A stretch of 64,000 bases of DNA, taken from the NCBI GenBank assembly GCA_921293015.1, contig OV121081.1:67659022-67723021 (forward strand), written 5' to 3'. Shown piece by piece: positions 22,606-33,169 of this stretch. The notes beneath the pieces are model-generated. The model did no database searches. It worked only from the letters and a program-made list of their open reading frames with translations, and had not been told where the DNA came from. The stretch is from Phorcus lineatus (Eukaryota > Mollusca > Gastropoda > Trochida > Trochidae). How positions within the stretch are numbered: the stretch's first letter is position 1; the number at the start of each line of letters is the position of its first letter. The position numbers and the translations under genes were made by a program.

Positions 22606-22709
22606 TATGATTGTTGCATCAGTTCACTGAGTAGAATACCATTTTATTTCACTCAGTGAAAATACGGGTTTTATTTTCACCGATAAATGGCATATTTCAC
22701 CATTCGAAA

Positions 22710-24440
22710 TATAATAATATGCATGTTCATACATTGTATATAATCTAATATACTCTATCTACTGGCAGTTATAACAGTTATTTCAATATTGAAAGAAATA
22801 ATTTACTTAGGGATAGGATAAGGAGGAACAGCCTATCAGCCTGCCTTGGGGATCCAGTCCAGACTTCTGATTATTATCTGATGAAATACTCTAAATATAT
22901 TAACATTTTCTTACTTGTGTGGTATAATGGTTGTATTTCAATGTCACTTTGGGTGAAAAAGCAAAACTCCATTTCTCCAAATTCTAGAAACAAATAACAT
23001 TCCTTGTTTGTGTTTCTCATGATAAAAGTTTTACAGCATTGTATTTATCAACTGCTTTCCATTATATCAAAGACCGTTTTATAAAAACAACCTGAACTCT
23101 TTTCTGACATCTTTGTGCTCAAATATTAATCTAAAAATCTAAGTTATAGATCTAGATATCGAGACTTTATTGATGTAAGGGAGGGGATGTCACAATCTTT
23201 ATTCTAAATAAATTTGAATATTTATTATTTCAAATTTCCTGTTGATATTAAACATAGCAAACACGAATTTCGACGAGTAAATCATAGGCTTATCACTAGA
23301 CTGGACCTAGACTGGAATTGTGAACCAGAATATCAATTTATAGATACACATTTTAGTTGAGGTCATCACCGACTCTTCTGTCATATTAAACTTTCAAACC
23401 AACTTGTGCATTAAGATGTGACGCCTCCATGTTCTTTGCGTTCAACACTTTCAAACTCACTCTCTCCTTTCACGACGGTCCGTCATGACAGTTAGAATCC
23501 TGCGGAGATTTTAGCGCCGCTTCACAACTAACGTTTCCAAGGTGGAACATACACATGACCAAACAATCAAAACTAAAAAAGCCTCGCAATAATCGGTAAT
23601 TTTATGTAATTTCGTTAACCCACAATTTCCGTCTAGACTGTATTTTTTGTACTTTAAACGGTTATATAAAAACCGTATTGGTATATTCATACATAAACGA
23701 ATAACACTGACAAGATCAGCCGCCATTTTAACCCATTTGATTTTGATCCAATCTTTCAAGACATATTAAAAGCATAAAAAAGGGTCCCCGCCAAGATGAA
23801 TACGTAACGATGTGTCCGCGAGTTTCTTATGGAGAATTATCATGTGCCCGAGTGGAAAGTTTACGGAAGGACGGACGGACATGCCATACAGCCCACTAGG
23901 CCTTTCAAGTAAGCTGAAAACTATTCACGATATTCCACGAAAGTCCATGAAATCCCTATATATTTCAAAAGATTAAATTAGAAAACGCAAAATTCAACAA
24001 GATTCCATAAAATTCCACAGACTTGAACAGAACTTTACACACTTAGGCTTGGGTTTTATATGAAAATGTCGGGGCTATCATATTTGCGACTCATACTGTT
24101 TATATTTGCATTTAAATTCGCCGGCGATTTTCAAGCCGTTTTGACAACACTTATGAAGTGTGTGTATGATTTTTTAAAAAATGAAAAAAAAGCATAATTT
24201 ATTTTTGAACTTCTTTCTGTGAATTATATGCCTGCCGAAGGAAATAGTTTTTTGAATTTGTCAAGATATATTCACAGAATTCAAGAATTCACGTTAAATG
24301 ACTATTTATGAGTAAGAATAAGTATTGTTTACAATTATCCAATAACAAACGGACTTATGTATTCATTTCGCTTTTATATGGATTCAACTGATATCCGAGA
24401 ACGAAAATTTGAACCGTGTTCAAGAGCGCTAGTTTAATCA
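22710..24440. other. Intergenic, no gene seen
   Basis: A somewhat GC-richer stretch at 23400-23720 has no supported exon. The remaining sequence is AT-rich and without recognisable structure. Confidence 0.4.
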
Positions 24441-24446
24441 ATCTCA

Positions 24447-24709
24447 ATCAAATCAGATCGAACCTACCATTAGTACCTAGGCCCGATTTTGATCTGATAA
24501 CTGCTCCATTAGTTTTATGTGAACTCTGCACTCCAGCCAATCAGCGGTGAGGCTAGAAAGTCATCGTGTGATATATTAGCATGCCTCAGATTATTTGACT
24601 TTTAGAAGGTGAAAGTTGCCAGACAAAGCCGAACGACACGACCGCAATGGAGCAGTAGTCAGATAAAAGACGGAGCGAGGTTCAGGTAGTAGATTTGATC
24701 TGATTTTCA
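24447..24709. mobile_element. MITE with about 64-bp imperfect terminal inverted repeats
   Basis: The left arm (24447-24510: atcaaatcagatc ... gatctgataactgctccatt) pairs with the right arm (24645-24709), whose reverse complement contains aaatcagatc ... atctgactactgctccatt. The 134-bp centre contains ctccagccaatcagcgg, shared with 5.8 kb. There is no coding capacity. A different copy without clear arms lies at 5690-5875. Confidence 0.6.
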
Positions 24710-25200
24710 ACGAGGTTGTCTAGTTCTTGCAAGTTCCCCTACATGTGCACTGTTTTATAAGTTAACACAAACGGGCCCTTCAACCAGATTATGCCTCTTC
24801 TGGCCTGAATACAGTGAAGGTGTTTTAATCTGACTAAAATAATATATATTGCACTTCAACAAAAGCGGTCATTTATAGTAGACAATAGAACAAGATGACA
24901 AAAGTCATGCGTAGAGTTAAAAACTGTTTATTACGTTGTCAATGAACAACCAATTACAATCCACAATAATAACTATACAAGAAAAGAAATACAGCACAGT
25001 TTACAGTTTAACACATTGTTCATTGTATAGCCAGTGTTCACCAGTCAGTGATCACTCCATTAAACCTGTAAACCGGAACCGTTGATGGTAAATGTTCTGT
25101 CACTGACTAGTCCTGCGCCAAGGTAACGTTGACTACAGTTGACCCGTTGGTGATTTCATCTCACCATCAAGCCTGGTGCAGTTTGGCCGGCTCCATCTTC

Positions 25201-25727
25201 TTACGTCTTCCACTGCGTCCTAAGGTCGACCAAGCGCCTTAGCAAACACAAATACACCTGCAGCTTTTTCTGCAGCTCCACCAGCTGAAGAGAACGCATT
25301 CCCGTGTCCATTCTTTGTTTTCTCCCCAAGGACGTTTCCGGTAATTGTCTTTTGGTCATATTCATATCCAGCTTTGGTTTCTTGTTAGAAGCAGAGTTGA
25401 TCGTCTGGCTAGAACGTGCTCGTTTTAACGCTGTTTTGTCCGAACCTTCAGAGCGGATATGACGTTTACCCGAGTGTGCGTATAACTGACCCTCGCGAGA
25501 ACCAGAAACTCCGTTGTTTGGGCACACCCAGTGACGATGACCCCGCTGGTGGCAAAGGTCATAGGTCACCACTGGACAGAGCAAATAGCTGTGGTCGTCT
25601 GTCCGACATCTTGTGCACTTGTACGGGTAAACGCTCCTCTTTGCAGATAAAGTCTTCCGTGTTTTCCTCTCTGTGGCGTCAGTTGACACAGTTTTATAGG
25701 TGATTGTTCTGTTTTGACGTGCTTCAT
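25201..25727 (-). pseudogene. Decayed paralog of the two-zinc-knuckle gene
   Basis: It aligns with the intact copy from RTIT.KTVSTDATE through CTRCRTDDHSYLLC and HWVCPNNG to KRARSSQT, then diverges toward the C-terminus (TAA at 25203-25201). Three lesions are visible. The homologous ATG (25727-25725) is separated from the knuckle frame by a 10-nt deletion, so it reads out of frame and ends at 25566. No in-frame ATG exists between the upstream stop and the knuckles. The first Cys of knuckle 2 is Tyr (VTYDLC instead of VTCDLC), which should abolish zinc binding there. The knuckle frame nevertheless stays open for about 187 codons, so decay is recent, or a non-AUG start or alternative first exon is used. 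Knuckle 1 is intact. Confidence 0.65.
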
Positions 25728-25836
25728 AGTGTACCCCAGTAACGCAAACACAATTACTGCACAAGTATGGATCCGTAGTTCGTGCGTAACGTCAGCTCTA
25801 CGCAGACCTCGAATGCCATCCCCGAGATACGTCAGT

Positions 25837-26535
25837 CCTTTTATACCCAGCCGCGCGGCAAGTAACTTGGAAAAACCCATAATCTAAAAATAGCATCTTA
25901 ACTGCTATAAATAGAACCGTCCACTGGGAAACCCCATGATATAAAAATAGATTTGGGAAAACCAAAATCACAATTTGACCGACTTTAGGAGTTCTATTTT
26001 TAGATCAAGAAAAACCCACGATGTATAAATAGACTTGAGAACAAATATATATACATATGAATTGACCTTCTTTTACGAGTGCTACTTTAGATTTGGGTTG
26101 CATATTTTCGTGTTAGATTTCTAGATGAAGATCGCTGGGCTCCACATTCAAAACATGTGATCGGGCGCATAACCATAAAATGAGGGGAAATTCATATTTT
26201 AAAGCAGAACTTGAGACACAGAAAAAATATAAAGGGGAAAGGCAACTTCTGTAATTAAATTATTGGCTTTTGGAACTCATTAGATATAAATAGAATCTAA
26301 ACAGGGAATATTAAATTTTCTACCAAAATAATGTATAATAATTGAACAAAAACCTTATTATTAGGAACCCACAGGACGGAACTTGTTCTATATATAGAAA
26401 TCATTTTCTATAATTAGAACCTACACTGGGAAAACCCAAGTTCCAAAAATAAAACTCTTGACTAGGGAAAACTTAAATCTATAATTAGAATCCTAGTTTG
26501 CGGAAAGCCAAATCTTATAAATAAAACCTTATCTT
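25837..26535. promoter_or_regulatory. TATA box and long composite motif array of the decayed paralog
   Basis: The minus-strand TATAAAAGG lies at 25845-25837. Composite modules on the + strand: GGAAAAACCC 25869 / CTAAAAATAG 25884; GGGAAACCCC 25926 / ATAAAAATAG 25941; GAAAAACCC 26009 / GTATAAATAG 26023; GGGAAAACCC 26428 / CCAAAAATAA 26443; GGGAAAACTT 26465 / CTATAATTAG 26479. Unpaired GGGAAAACCA (25955) and CTATAAATAG (25905) also occur. Start-to-start spacing is 14-15 bp, as in the intact paralog. A reverse CTATTTTTAG at 25994 follows ttgaccgacttta, a block conserved at 20252-20280. Confidence 0.6.
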
Positions 26536-26760
26536 TGGCGGTAGCAGATATTAGAAATGTCGTAGGACAATAAAGGTTTAATAGCGAAAGAAATAAGTAG
26601 TCGTATCTTTAAACTGTGGAAGCGCGTGCAGGATGAGTAAAAATCTCCTTGATAACATTTTCTCAACTAGGCCTAAAGACTGCTTGCGCTAATCTACGTA
26701 TAACCTTGACATTAATCGCAAATCATCACGGAGTCATGAATCGTGACCATTGGATTTTAC

Positions 26761-28500
26761 TTAATTCCAGTTATGAACATAGAAATGCCTTTAGTATCGT
26801 ATTCAAAACTTTCCGATCTTCCTGAAATAAGCTAAAAATGATTGCGAACTTCTTTTTACCGTAACAACAGTGTGTGGAGACGGAAATAAACAAGAGAAAA
26901 CATTCCGCGAACGGCAGGACTTCGTCAACTCTTATTTATTATTGAATGTATATATAAACTCAATAATCTTAACTGTAAGTTCTATGTTTATCGATTATAT
27001 ACGGTTTCATAGGTAGGGGAAATATATAGAATCGTCATTCGTAACGCTTAGTTGCATGAGTGGTTTACGTAGAGTCCAAGGGAGATAACTTGTAGTGGTC
27101 TAAGGAATGTAAGGGATTGTAAAAAACAAAATATGTTTCATTTCATTTGAAATGCAGTAACCTTGGAGAATTACATGTATATCTGAGTGTATGAGATAGG
27201 CACAAGTTTGAACCTAAGATTTATACTGCAGGCCAACCAAGATTATAAAAAATATACCATTCCAGAGTGGATTGGATTAAGATTCGCATACTCAGCGTGA
27301 TTAGTGCTAGTATCTTCTTTTTCTCATGTCTTGCTTGTTATCGAGATTACAAAATGAATCTGTCATAAATTATACCCCTGCTCCGCCCGATCACTTTTCT
27401 CAAAAACCTTTTAATGTAGGCCTACATCAACCAAACTTTGCACACTTCTTCATGGAGTTTGTGACCCATTTTCAACTTTTGATTTTTCAATTTATTGGAA
27501 ACGTTCCTTTTTGCAATTAGGTTCGTAGTGTGCAATTGAGAAAAGTTTTCTCGGAAACTATGGCATTTGTTTTACACACTTTATGTTGAATAATGTGAAG
27601 CAAATTTAGATTTCCTCTAAACTTGATGTTCTAACTGGTTCCTTCACATGACAATAATCAAATGCTTTTCTCGATATATGCAAGTAATTTACATTCATAT
27701 ACCAAATATTCTTTGGATAACTCTGATAACACAACATTATGTCAGCGTGACCTGAAAATCTCCTCCATGTCGCAAAAGATTCCCATGACCCTTCTCGTAC
27801 GACATTTGCGTGTGTTTGCTCACTATATACACCCCGCGACCAGCCGTTATAATGAGCCGATTGACATTCACTGGGGCATATGACGTGCACTCATTATGTA
27901 ATCTCTCAAAGTTATGAGTTCATGCATTTTTTTGTGGATAGGTTTTAAGGTCATGCAAAACACGATTTTATCTTTTTTTAAATTTTTTTTTAATTTAATG
28001 AAAAAGTTTTTGAAAATTAGAAAACTAGACGTGTATGTGGGAATGTGAAGATTATCGAAGCAAATACCCGTCATTTGTATCTATTTTGCTTTTCTAATAT
28101 TCCGGTTTCAAGAGATTGTTGGTTCATCAAAAAGGCAAGAATTACTGCCACTGTAGCTCCACAAACCGTGAACCACATGCACATGACGTGGTCACGCAGC
28201 TGTTTTTAATCTAAACATGCACAAAGGTAACTTGGTGATACATGTAGACGGTTACTTCAAAACACTGTGGCACATTGACATACGAGAAACGAACCCACGT
28301 CGTTCTAGAACCGCAACAGTAGCGGGTTATTGTTTTGTATCCTGACACGAAGTCTCTGGAAAACTTTCGATCATTATTCTATAAGTGACGATTTATTTAA
28401 TGTTTGAAATGAATGAAATTAGACATAAACCTAGATAATTGAGACCTTTGTTTGTTGCTGAAGTTAAAATTAAAACAGTCTGTGAATCAGACCAGTTGTT
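26761..28500. other. Intergenic, no gene seen
   Basis: AT-rich with short accidental frames only (for example at 27326-27890). No exon, repeat family or RNA gene was recognised. Confidence 0.4.
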
Positions 28501-28509
28501 TAGTTTCGT

Positions 28510-28548
28510 TTCTAGAAATCGAGGGTCGGGTTTGAATCCCGCTTATGG
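28510..28548 (+). repeat. tRNA-like 3' half (B-box with T-arm stem)
   Basis: GGTTTGAATCC at 28529-28539 matches the tRNA B-box, flanked by a cggg/cccg stem with a 7-nt loop. I see no A-box or acceptor stem, so it is probably a SINE or tRNA pseudogene remnant. Confidence 0.4.
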
Positions 28549-29269
28549 GAGATGAAACCTACCAGCACATACTTTGGAATGAAAGTTACGGTAAGTCAAG
28601 GCAGGCATTTACTTTCATGTAGAAGCAATAGATGCCAAACTTTTTCTCTTTAGTTTCCAATTAAACTGTCTTAAAATTGTCATTTTCTTGTATTTATTTT
28701 ACAAATAACAATTTTAGTTTTAAATAATATTTATACAGCGTGAATAACTGTCAAATCTATTTTGTTTCAGAAGGTAGGAAAAACTGACCATGGTTTGGAC
28801 ACCACCCGAGGTCGCCCGAACTTCGGACACTTTTGACTAGGAGCTGACGCAATAATTAATGCATTGTCGGCAAAATATTTGTTTTAAAATATCATTTTAT
28901 TCATTTAATTAGATAGACATTTGATTGTAGGTATCATATCTAATCGATTTTTTGCTATGATGTACAAATTATAGATCCATGTAAGAAATTGGCCAAATAT
29001 TTGTTTCAACGTACATGTTGACTATCAGGTTAGGAAATATAGGGAGCGCCAAAACATCTTAAACTGTTAATCATAGAGAAACAACCAAACAGTTGGATTA
29101 TGCTGAATATGGGTACATTTACAGAGAATATGTAAGTAAATGTTGGGATATTGATAATATGTCAAAATGTCCTTGCTTCGGACACTTTTTATATTATCTT
29201 TATACGGACTTGTAATGCTTTAATTCAACCAACAAAAGTTCTGGGTTTCAGATTCTTTCATATTTTGTA

Positions 29270-29545
29270 TTTTTTTGTTTCCATGGCAACAGTTTGAACC
29301 TTCTATTTTGGAGGACCATAACTCTCAAACTACATGACCAATCTTCACTAAATTTGGTATACACCCTTTTCATATCATGTAGCTGTGCCTTTTGGGGGTT
29401 TCAACTTCTTTTTAATTTCATTGTTTTCCCATGGCAACAGTTTGGACTTTGTTATTTTCAAGGGTAGGGTTAGCTTCCGGATAACTTTTAAACTACCAAT
29501 TACCAATCTTCCCTAAATTTGGTATACACCCTTTTCGAGTAAAAA
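29270..29545 (+). repeat. Two adjacent copies of the X-box-containing dispersed repeat
   Basis: ccatggcaacagtttg occurs at 29281 and 29429, 148 bp apart. Each copy continues with a block ending ccaatctt-c-ctaaatttggtatacaccctttt. The first copy includes GTTTCCATGGCAAC (29277-29290), an RFX X-box-like palindrome. The family is the inverse of 6421-6600. Confidence 0.65.
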
Positions 29546-31635
29546 CACTTTCCAGTTGACGAAGTTTTCCAGAATATAGAGAATATAATATGATTTTTTA
29601 CACAATGTTTTAGAAAACGAGTGGCTTCAAGGTTGTATTTGTTGAGCGAGAGCGAGTGATAAATCTATTATATAACAACGGTTGTCATGGACATGGATAT
29701 AATGTTCCTTTGGTAAACAAAATCCTAAAATAAATATGCAAGTTTTCATTCTATCATAATAAGGCGACCAACCATAGCCTAAGATAGAAAGCTTCTCTAC
29801 AGAGAATATTTGATGTAAAATCATTGTAATGAAAGCCACGCTATCACGAAAAAAGTTAAACACTGACCTAAGACATGCTATGGAAATATTAGCCTGAAAT
29901 GTTTGCTTTCCTGGATAATAACAGATTTTCCATATGTTAATTTCACTCAGAACAACAATGTTACAAATGTGTGACATGTACATGCTGCCCAGTTCACCTG
30001 TCAATCAACGAGTACAAGGGGAGTGTAAGTCACCCAGTAGCTGTTGTATACACTGACGGTCACGTCACAACAAGCACATGCCCCTCTCCTCATATTAATA
30101 GTTTAATGCATCGGGCGCTCTTACTTTGTTTAATGGTTTAAATCGTCATCTCAAAATATTGTCAATTTTAAAAAACATGTCTGATCATGTGGCACGTGTG
30201 TTTTCACACATGTTTTTCGTAATGTCGATCATAAGGACCATGGAGTAGATTTACACATTACGCAACCGGCTATGAATTCGATTTCCAAGTAAAGTGTTGA
30301 TGATTGTCTACTGTTTATCACGTCTTGATTGTATTCTTTTAAAATCGTGACCTTGCATGTATTTTGCTAATTTCAGCAAATCCATGCTTCATGTCCGTGA
30401 CTGAACGAGTAAACTGTATAGATGACTACACCTGAGAATTAAGCTCATGTATGCTGGGCTACCGGGGCATTCATTAATTGAATTCATTCTTTTCATTCAA
30501 ATTCGAAAAAATTATATGTTTCTGCTGTTTTAATCGAGTATTTTTTTCAACATTTGTCATGTAATACATTCTGATTTAATTTCACCGCCTCTTATATCAA
30601 CTGAACTATAGTACGTATTTACAAACTCAATTTACTACTGCTTTTGAAGCAATGAAATACTCATTATTCTCAACTGACCTGCAATCTGTAATGAACAAGT
30701 TTAATATGACAGCGACAGTATGTTGAAACTCGTAAGGGTCAGTTGTGAACAAAAATGGCAATACTGATTGTGGAAAATTTACTGCAACTTACATATATTC
30801 TTGCCGCTCTCAGTTTTGGATTATTCTTCTTATCCTGAATACTTGTTTAGTTATTTGACATATTCTACTCTATACAAAAGGAACAGAAAGCACCTAGTGA
30901 CGTTCCGAACATGAACATGACGACATGTATCTGATGACAGTAAACAAGTTGGATGACATTTGACGTTTAAGGACATAAAACAAAAAACAATCCATCTCGT
31001 CAAAAGTTACGTCACACTCGGTACCGCTGGAAAAACAACAAAGACGATACCGTGCCTGAAAGTGAACAGTTTGTTTTCGTGGAATAAATATGATTCGAGT
31101 CAATAACTTTTATGAAATTTGATGCAAAGAAATGATCATGCACAGATGCAAATCTCGTTCCACATGCCGTATTCAGTATAAAAAGACAACGAGCCGTCTT
31201 ATTCGACTTTCTTATTCTAAATATTGCAAGAAAGATTACATGATGCATTGTTTGTATAGTTTTGCTTTACCATTTCATCCATTATTAACTACCGTATAAC
31301 CTACAAAACACCGGATTTGAAAGGAGGAGCACAGACGAGGCAATTTAACCATGGAAAAGAGACATATAGTAAATTTCATAAATTTTTATATCGCTTAAAT
31401 AAGAGCCAAAATACTATTTGCCATGACTGAATTAAAATATCCTCCCTAAACTTGCATCTGTTCTCTACATTGCTAAAATTAGGATATTTTCCTGTTTTCA
31501 ATGATAATACAAACACGCCATATGAAAGTTAGGAATTCGAAATTCTGCGTTCAGTTTACATGCATCTTACTTGAATGACCTGCCGAACACTTTAACACCA
31601 ATATCCGTCTCTACGCCTGCTGTATATATGTTTCC
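29546..31635. other. Intergenic, no gene seen
   Basis: Several short minus-strand frames occur (to 125 codons at 29627-30004) but they show no domain, codon or splice support. Confidence 0.4.
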
Positions 31636-31639
31636 AAAA

Positions 31640-31829
31640 TTACGTTTGTCATTGTCAGTGTCCAGTTTTCGATCATATATTTCAACTTAAACCTGTTTAT
31701 TGTCTGTATATTGAACAGATGGGTCCTAAGAAGATGATTTTCTGAAACAACCACTAGTTCTTGATAAATAAACATCCTTAAACAAGTATTAAATGTTTGA
31801 CTCGTATAACATACTCCGTGTCCCTTTAA
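31640..31829. repeat. Dispersed repeat (family B), copy 2
   Basis: It shares gtgtccagttttcgatcat, aacttaaacctgtttattgt, gattttctgaaacaaccac, tgtttgac and acatactccgtgtcccttt with the copies at 18190-18384 and 54055-54345. Confidence 0.65.
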
Positions 31830-33035
31830 CAACAACACAAACTATCGAAATAGAATTGATGTTATGATAGATATATGCGTATCAGTTGAATTATTGTCCA
31901 TCATTATACAAATATCTTCTGATATATTTCCTACTTCGATATTAAACCAGAATCAACATGGCTACGTGACCACATCTCTGAAACCGGTATATAGATAACT
32001 CAACATTGGCAAAACAATTTACAAGTATATAGATGTAAGTGCATACTTGCATCGTTAAAGATCAAACACACACGCTTCGGATTGGCGTATTATGTTTTTA
32101 AGAGAGCCCATATTCGGAACCTTTGAAACGCCTTGTTTTGCCAATTAGTTTTAAGTCTGAAAACAGTCGACTTCCGCAAATACTTCGGTTTCACCATTAG
32201 GATCTCTTTGGTGTAGATTTCGGTTTTATCTTGCTAAGAAACGTTTCTTAGTGTTCATTTATAAAAATTGGAACTATTTTCAAAGGTCAATTTGACTGTT
32301 ACTAAACAACTAGACAAAAAAAGGTTTCTTTCAACCTCATTTGACTCTCACTTCAAAAGAACTTAGCTTTACAGTACATTATACATAAAAGTACGATTTT
32401 TTAAAGCATGTGTGGTTAAAAAACTTTAGAAGAAGAAGAAGAATTGGGTTTTTTGCGTCACGCAACAATTCCACAAGTAGATAACTTCTATACGATCACG
32501 ATGTGATCCTTGTGATAAAATGGACACACATTTGTATATGTTAAACCAAGGATTTATATAGCCTATAGTCTATACACGTCCTTGGTTAAACTAAAGGTTA
32601 AGATTCTTACACAATTCTTATAAATTCAATTATATAATAAATATACAACAAAATCAGGAACATAAAAGGGTAAAGTTAAGATATTCTTCTTGTATACATT
32701 TTTGTTAAGAGCGGAAGCTAAAAGAGGAAATAATATATTTTCATTACTGCAAACACAAGCGGATGTCGTTCGAGTATTCAGACATTTTATATTTCAACAC
32801 GTATGACTTTACATTAGATGTGATTTATGTAAGTTTTAATTACATTAAATAATTTCATTTAGTTTCTGTTCAATTATTGAAATTTGTGAAAAAAAATTCA
32901 TTCCTCTATTAATAATGCTAACACTCACTCCATCACCCTAACAAAAGAAATCTCGGGTTTTCTTCGTTGCCTGTCTTATCGACTTCGTGTTTCCAAGTCG
33001 ATGATTTCAAAATTGACATTTTAAAATCCATTAAT
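31830..33035. other. Intergenic; one short hairpin at 32540-32592
   Basis: gttaaaccaagga at 32540-32552 pairs with tccttggtttaac-type sequence at 32579-32592 with one mismatch and a loop of about 27 nt. It is too short to call a microRNA precursor. No gene was recognised. Confidence 0.35.
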
Positions 33036-33038
33036 CCA

Positions 33039-33167
33039 TTAAGTTTCAGGTGAGTGTGATAAGAAACCGATGGCAAAGCTTTTCTTATCAGTGGGTCCGT
33101 TTTGGGGTTTTAAATCGCGACGAGATGAAAAACGAAGTGCCATTGCGCGATTGTTGTGACGTCACAA
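33039..33167 (-). promoter_or_regulatory. CRE palindrome with a 34-codon downstream frame
   Basis: TTGTGACGTCACAA at 33154-33167 is a perfect 14-bp palindrome containing the CREB/ATF core. On the minus strand an ATG at 33143 opens a 34-codon frame (MALRFSSRRDLKPQNG...) that stops at 33041-33039. On the + strand a strong donor-like CAG|GTGAGT lies at 33048-33056. The block is GC-richer than its surroundings. It may be a promoter, but the frame resembles nothing I know and no transcript structure is proven. Confidence 0.3.
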
Positions 33168-33169
33168 TC

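Larger units (their letters stand above)
24900..26760. repeat. Segmental duplication, copy 2 (partner 19140-20650)
   Basis: The same order of blocks as the partner: 3' region with a minus-strand AATAAA at 24932-24927, cagtgatcact near 25049, the coding region, TATA box, motif array and outer block. The array is longer here (about 660 bp versus 200 bp), so copy 2 is larger. Confidence 0.7.

Noticed and set aside
28510-28548. Functional tRNA gene
   Set aside because: Only the T-arm half is recognisable; no acceptor or D-arm upstream.
32540-32592. microRNA hairpin
   Set aside because: Arms of 13 bp with a large loop are too short for a precursor.
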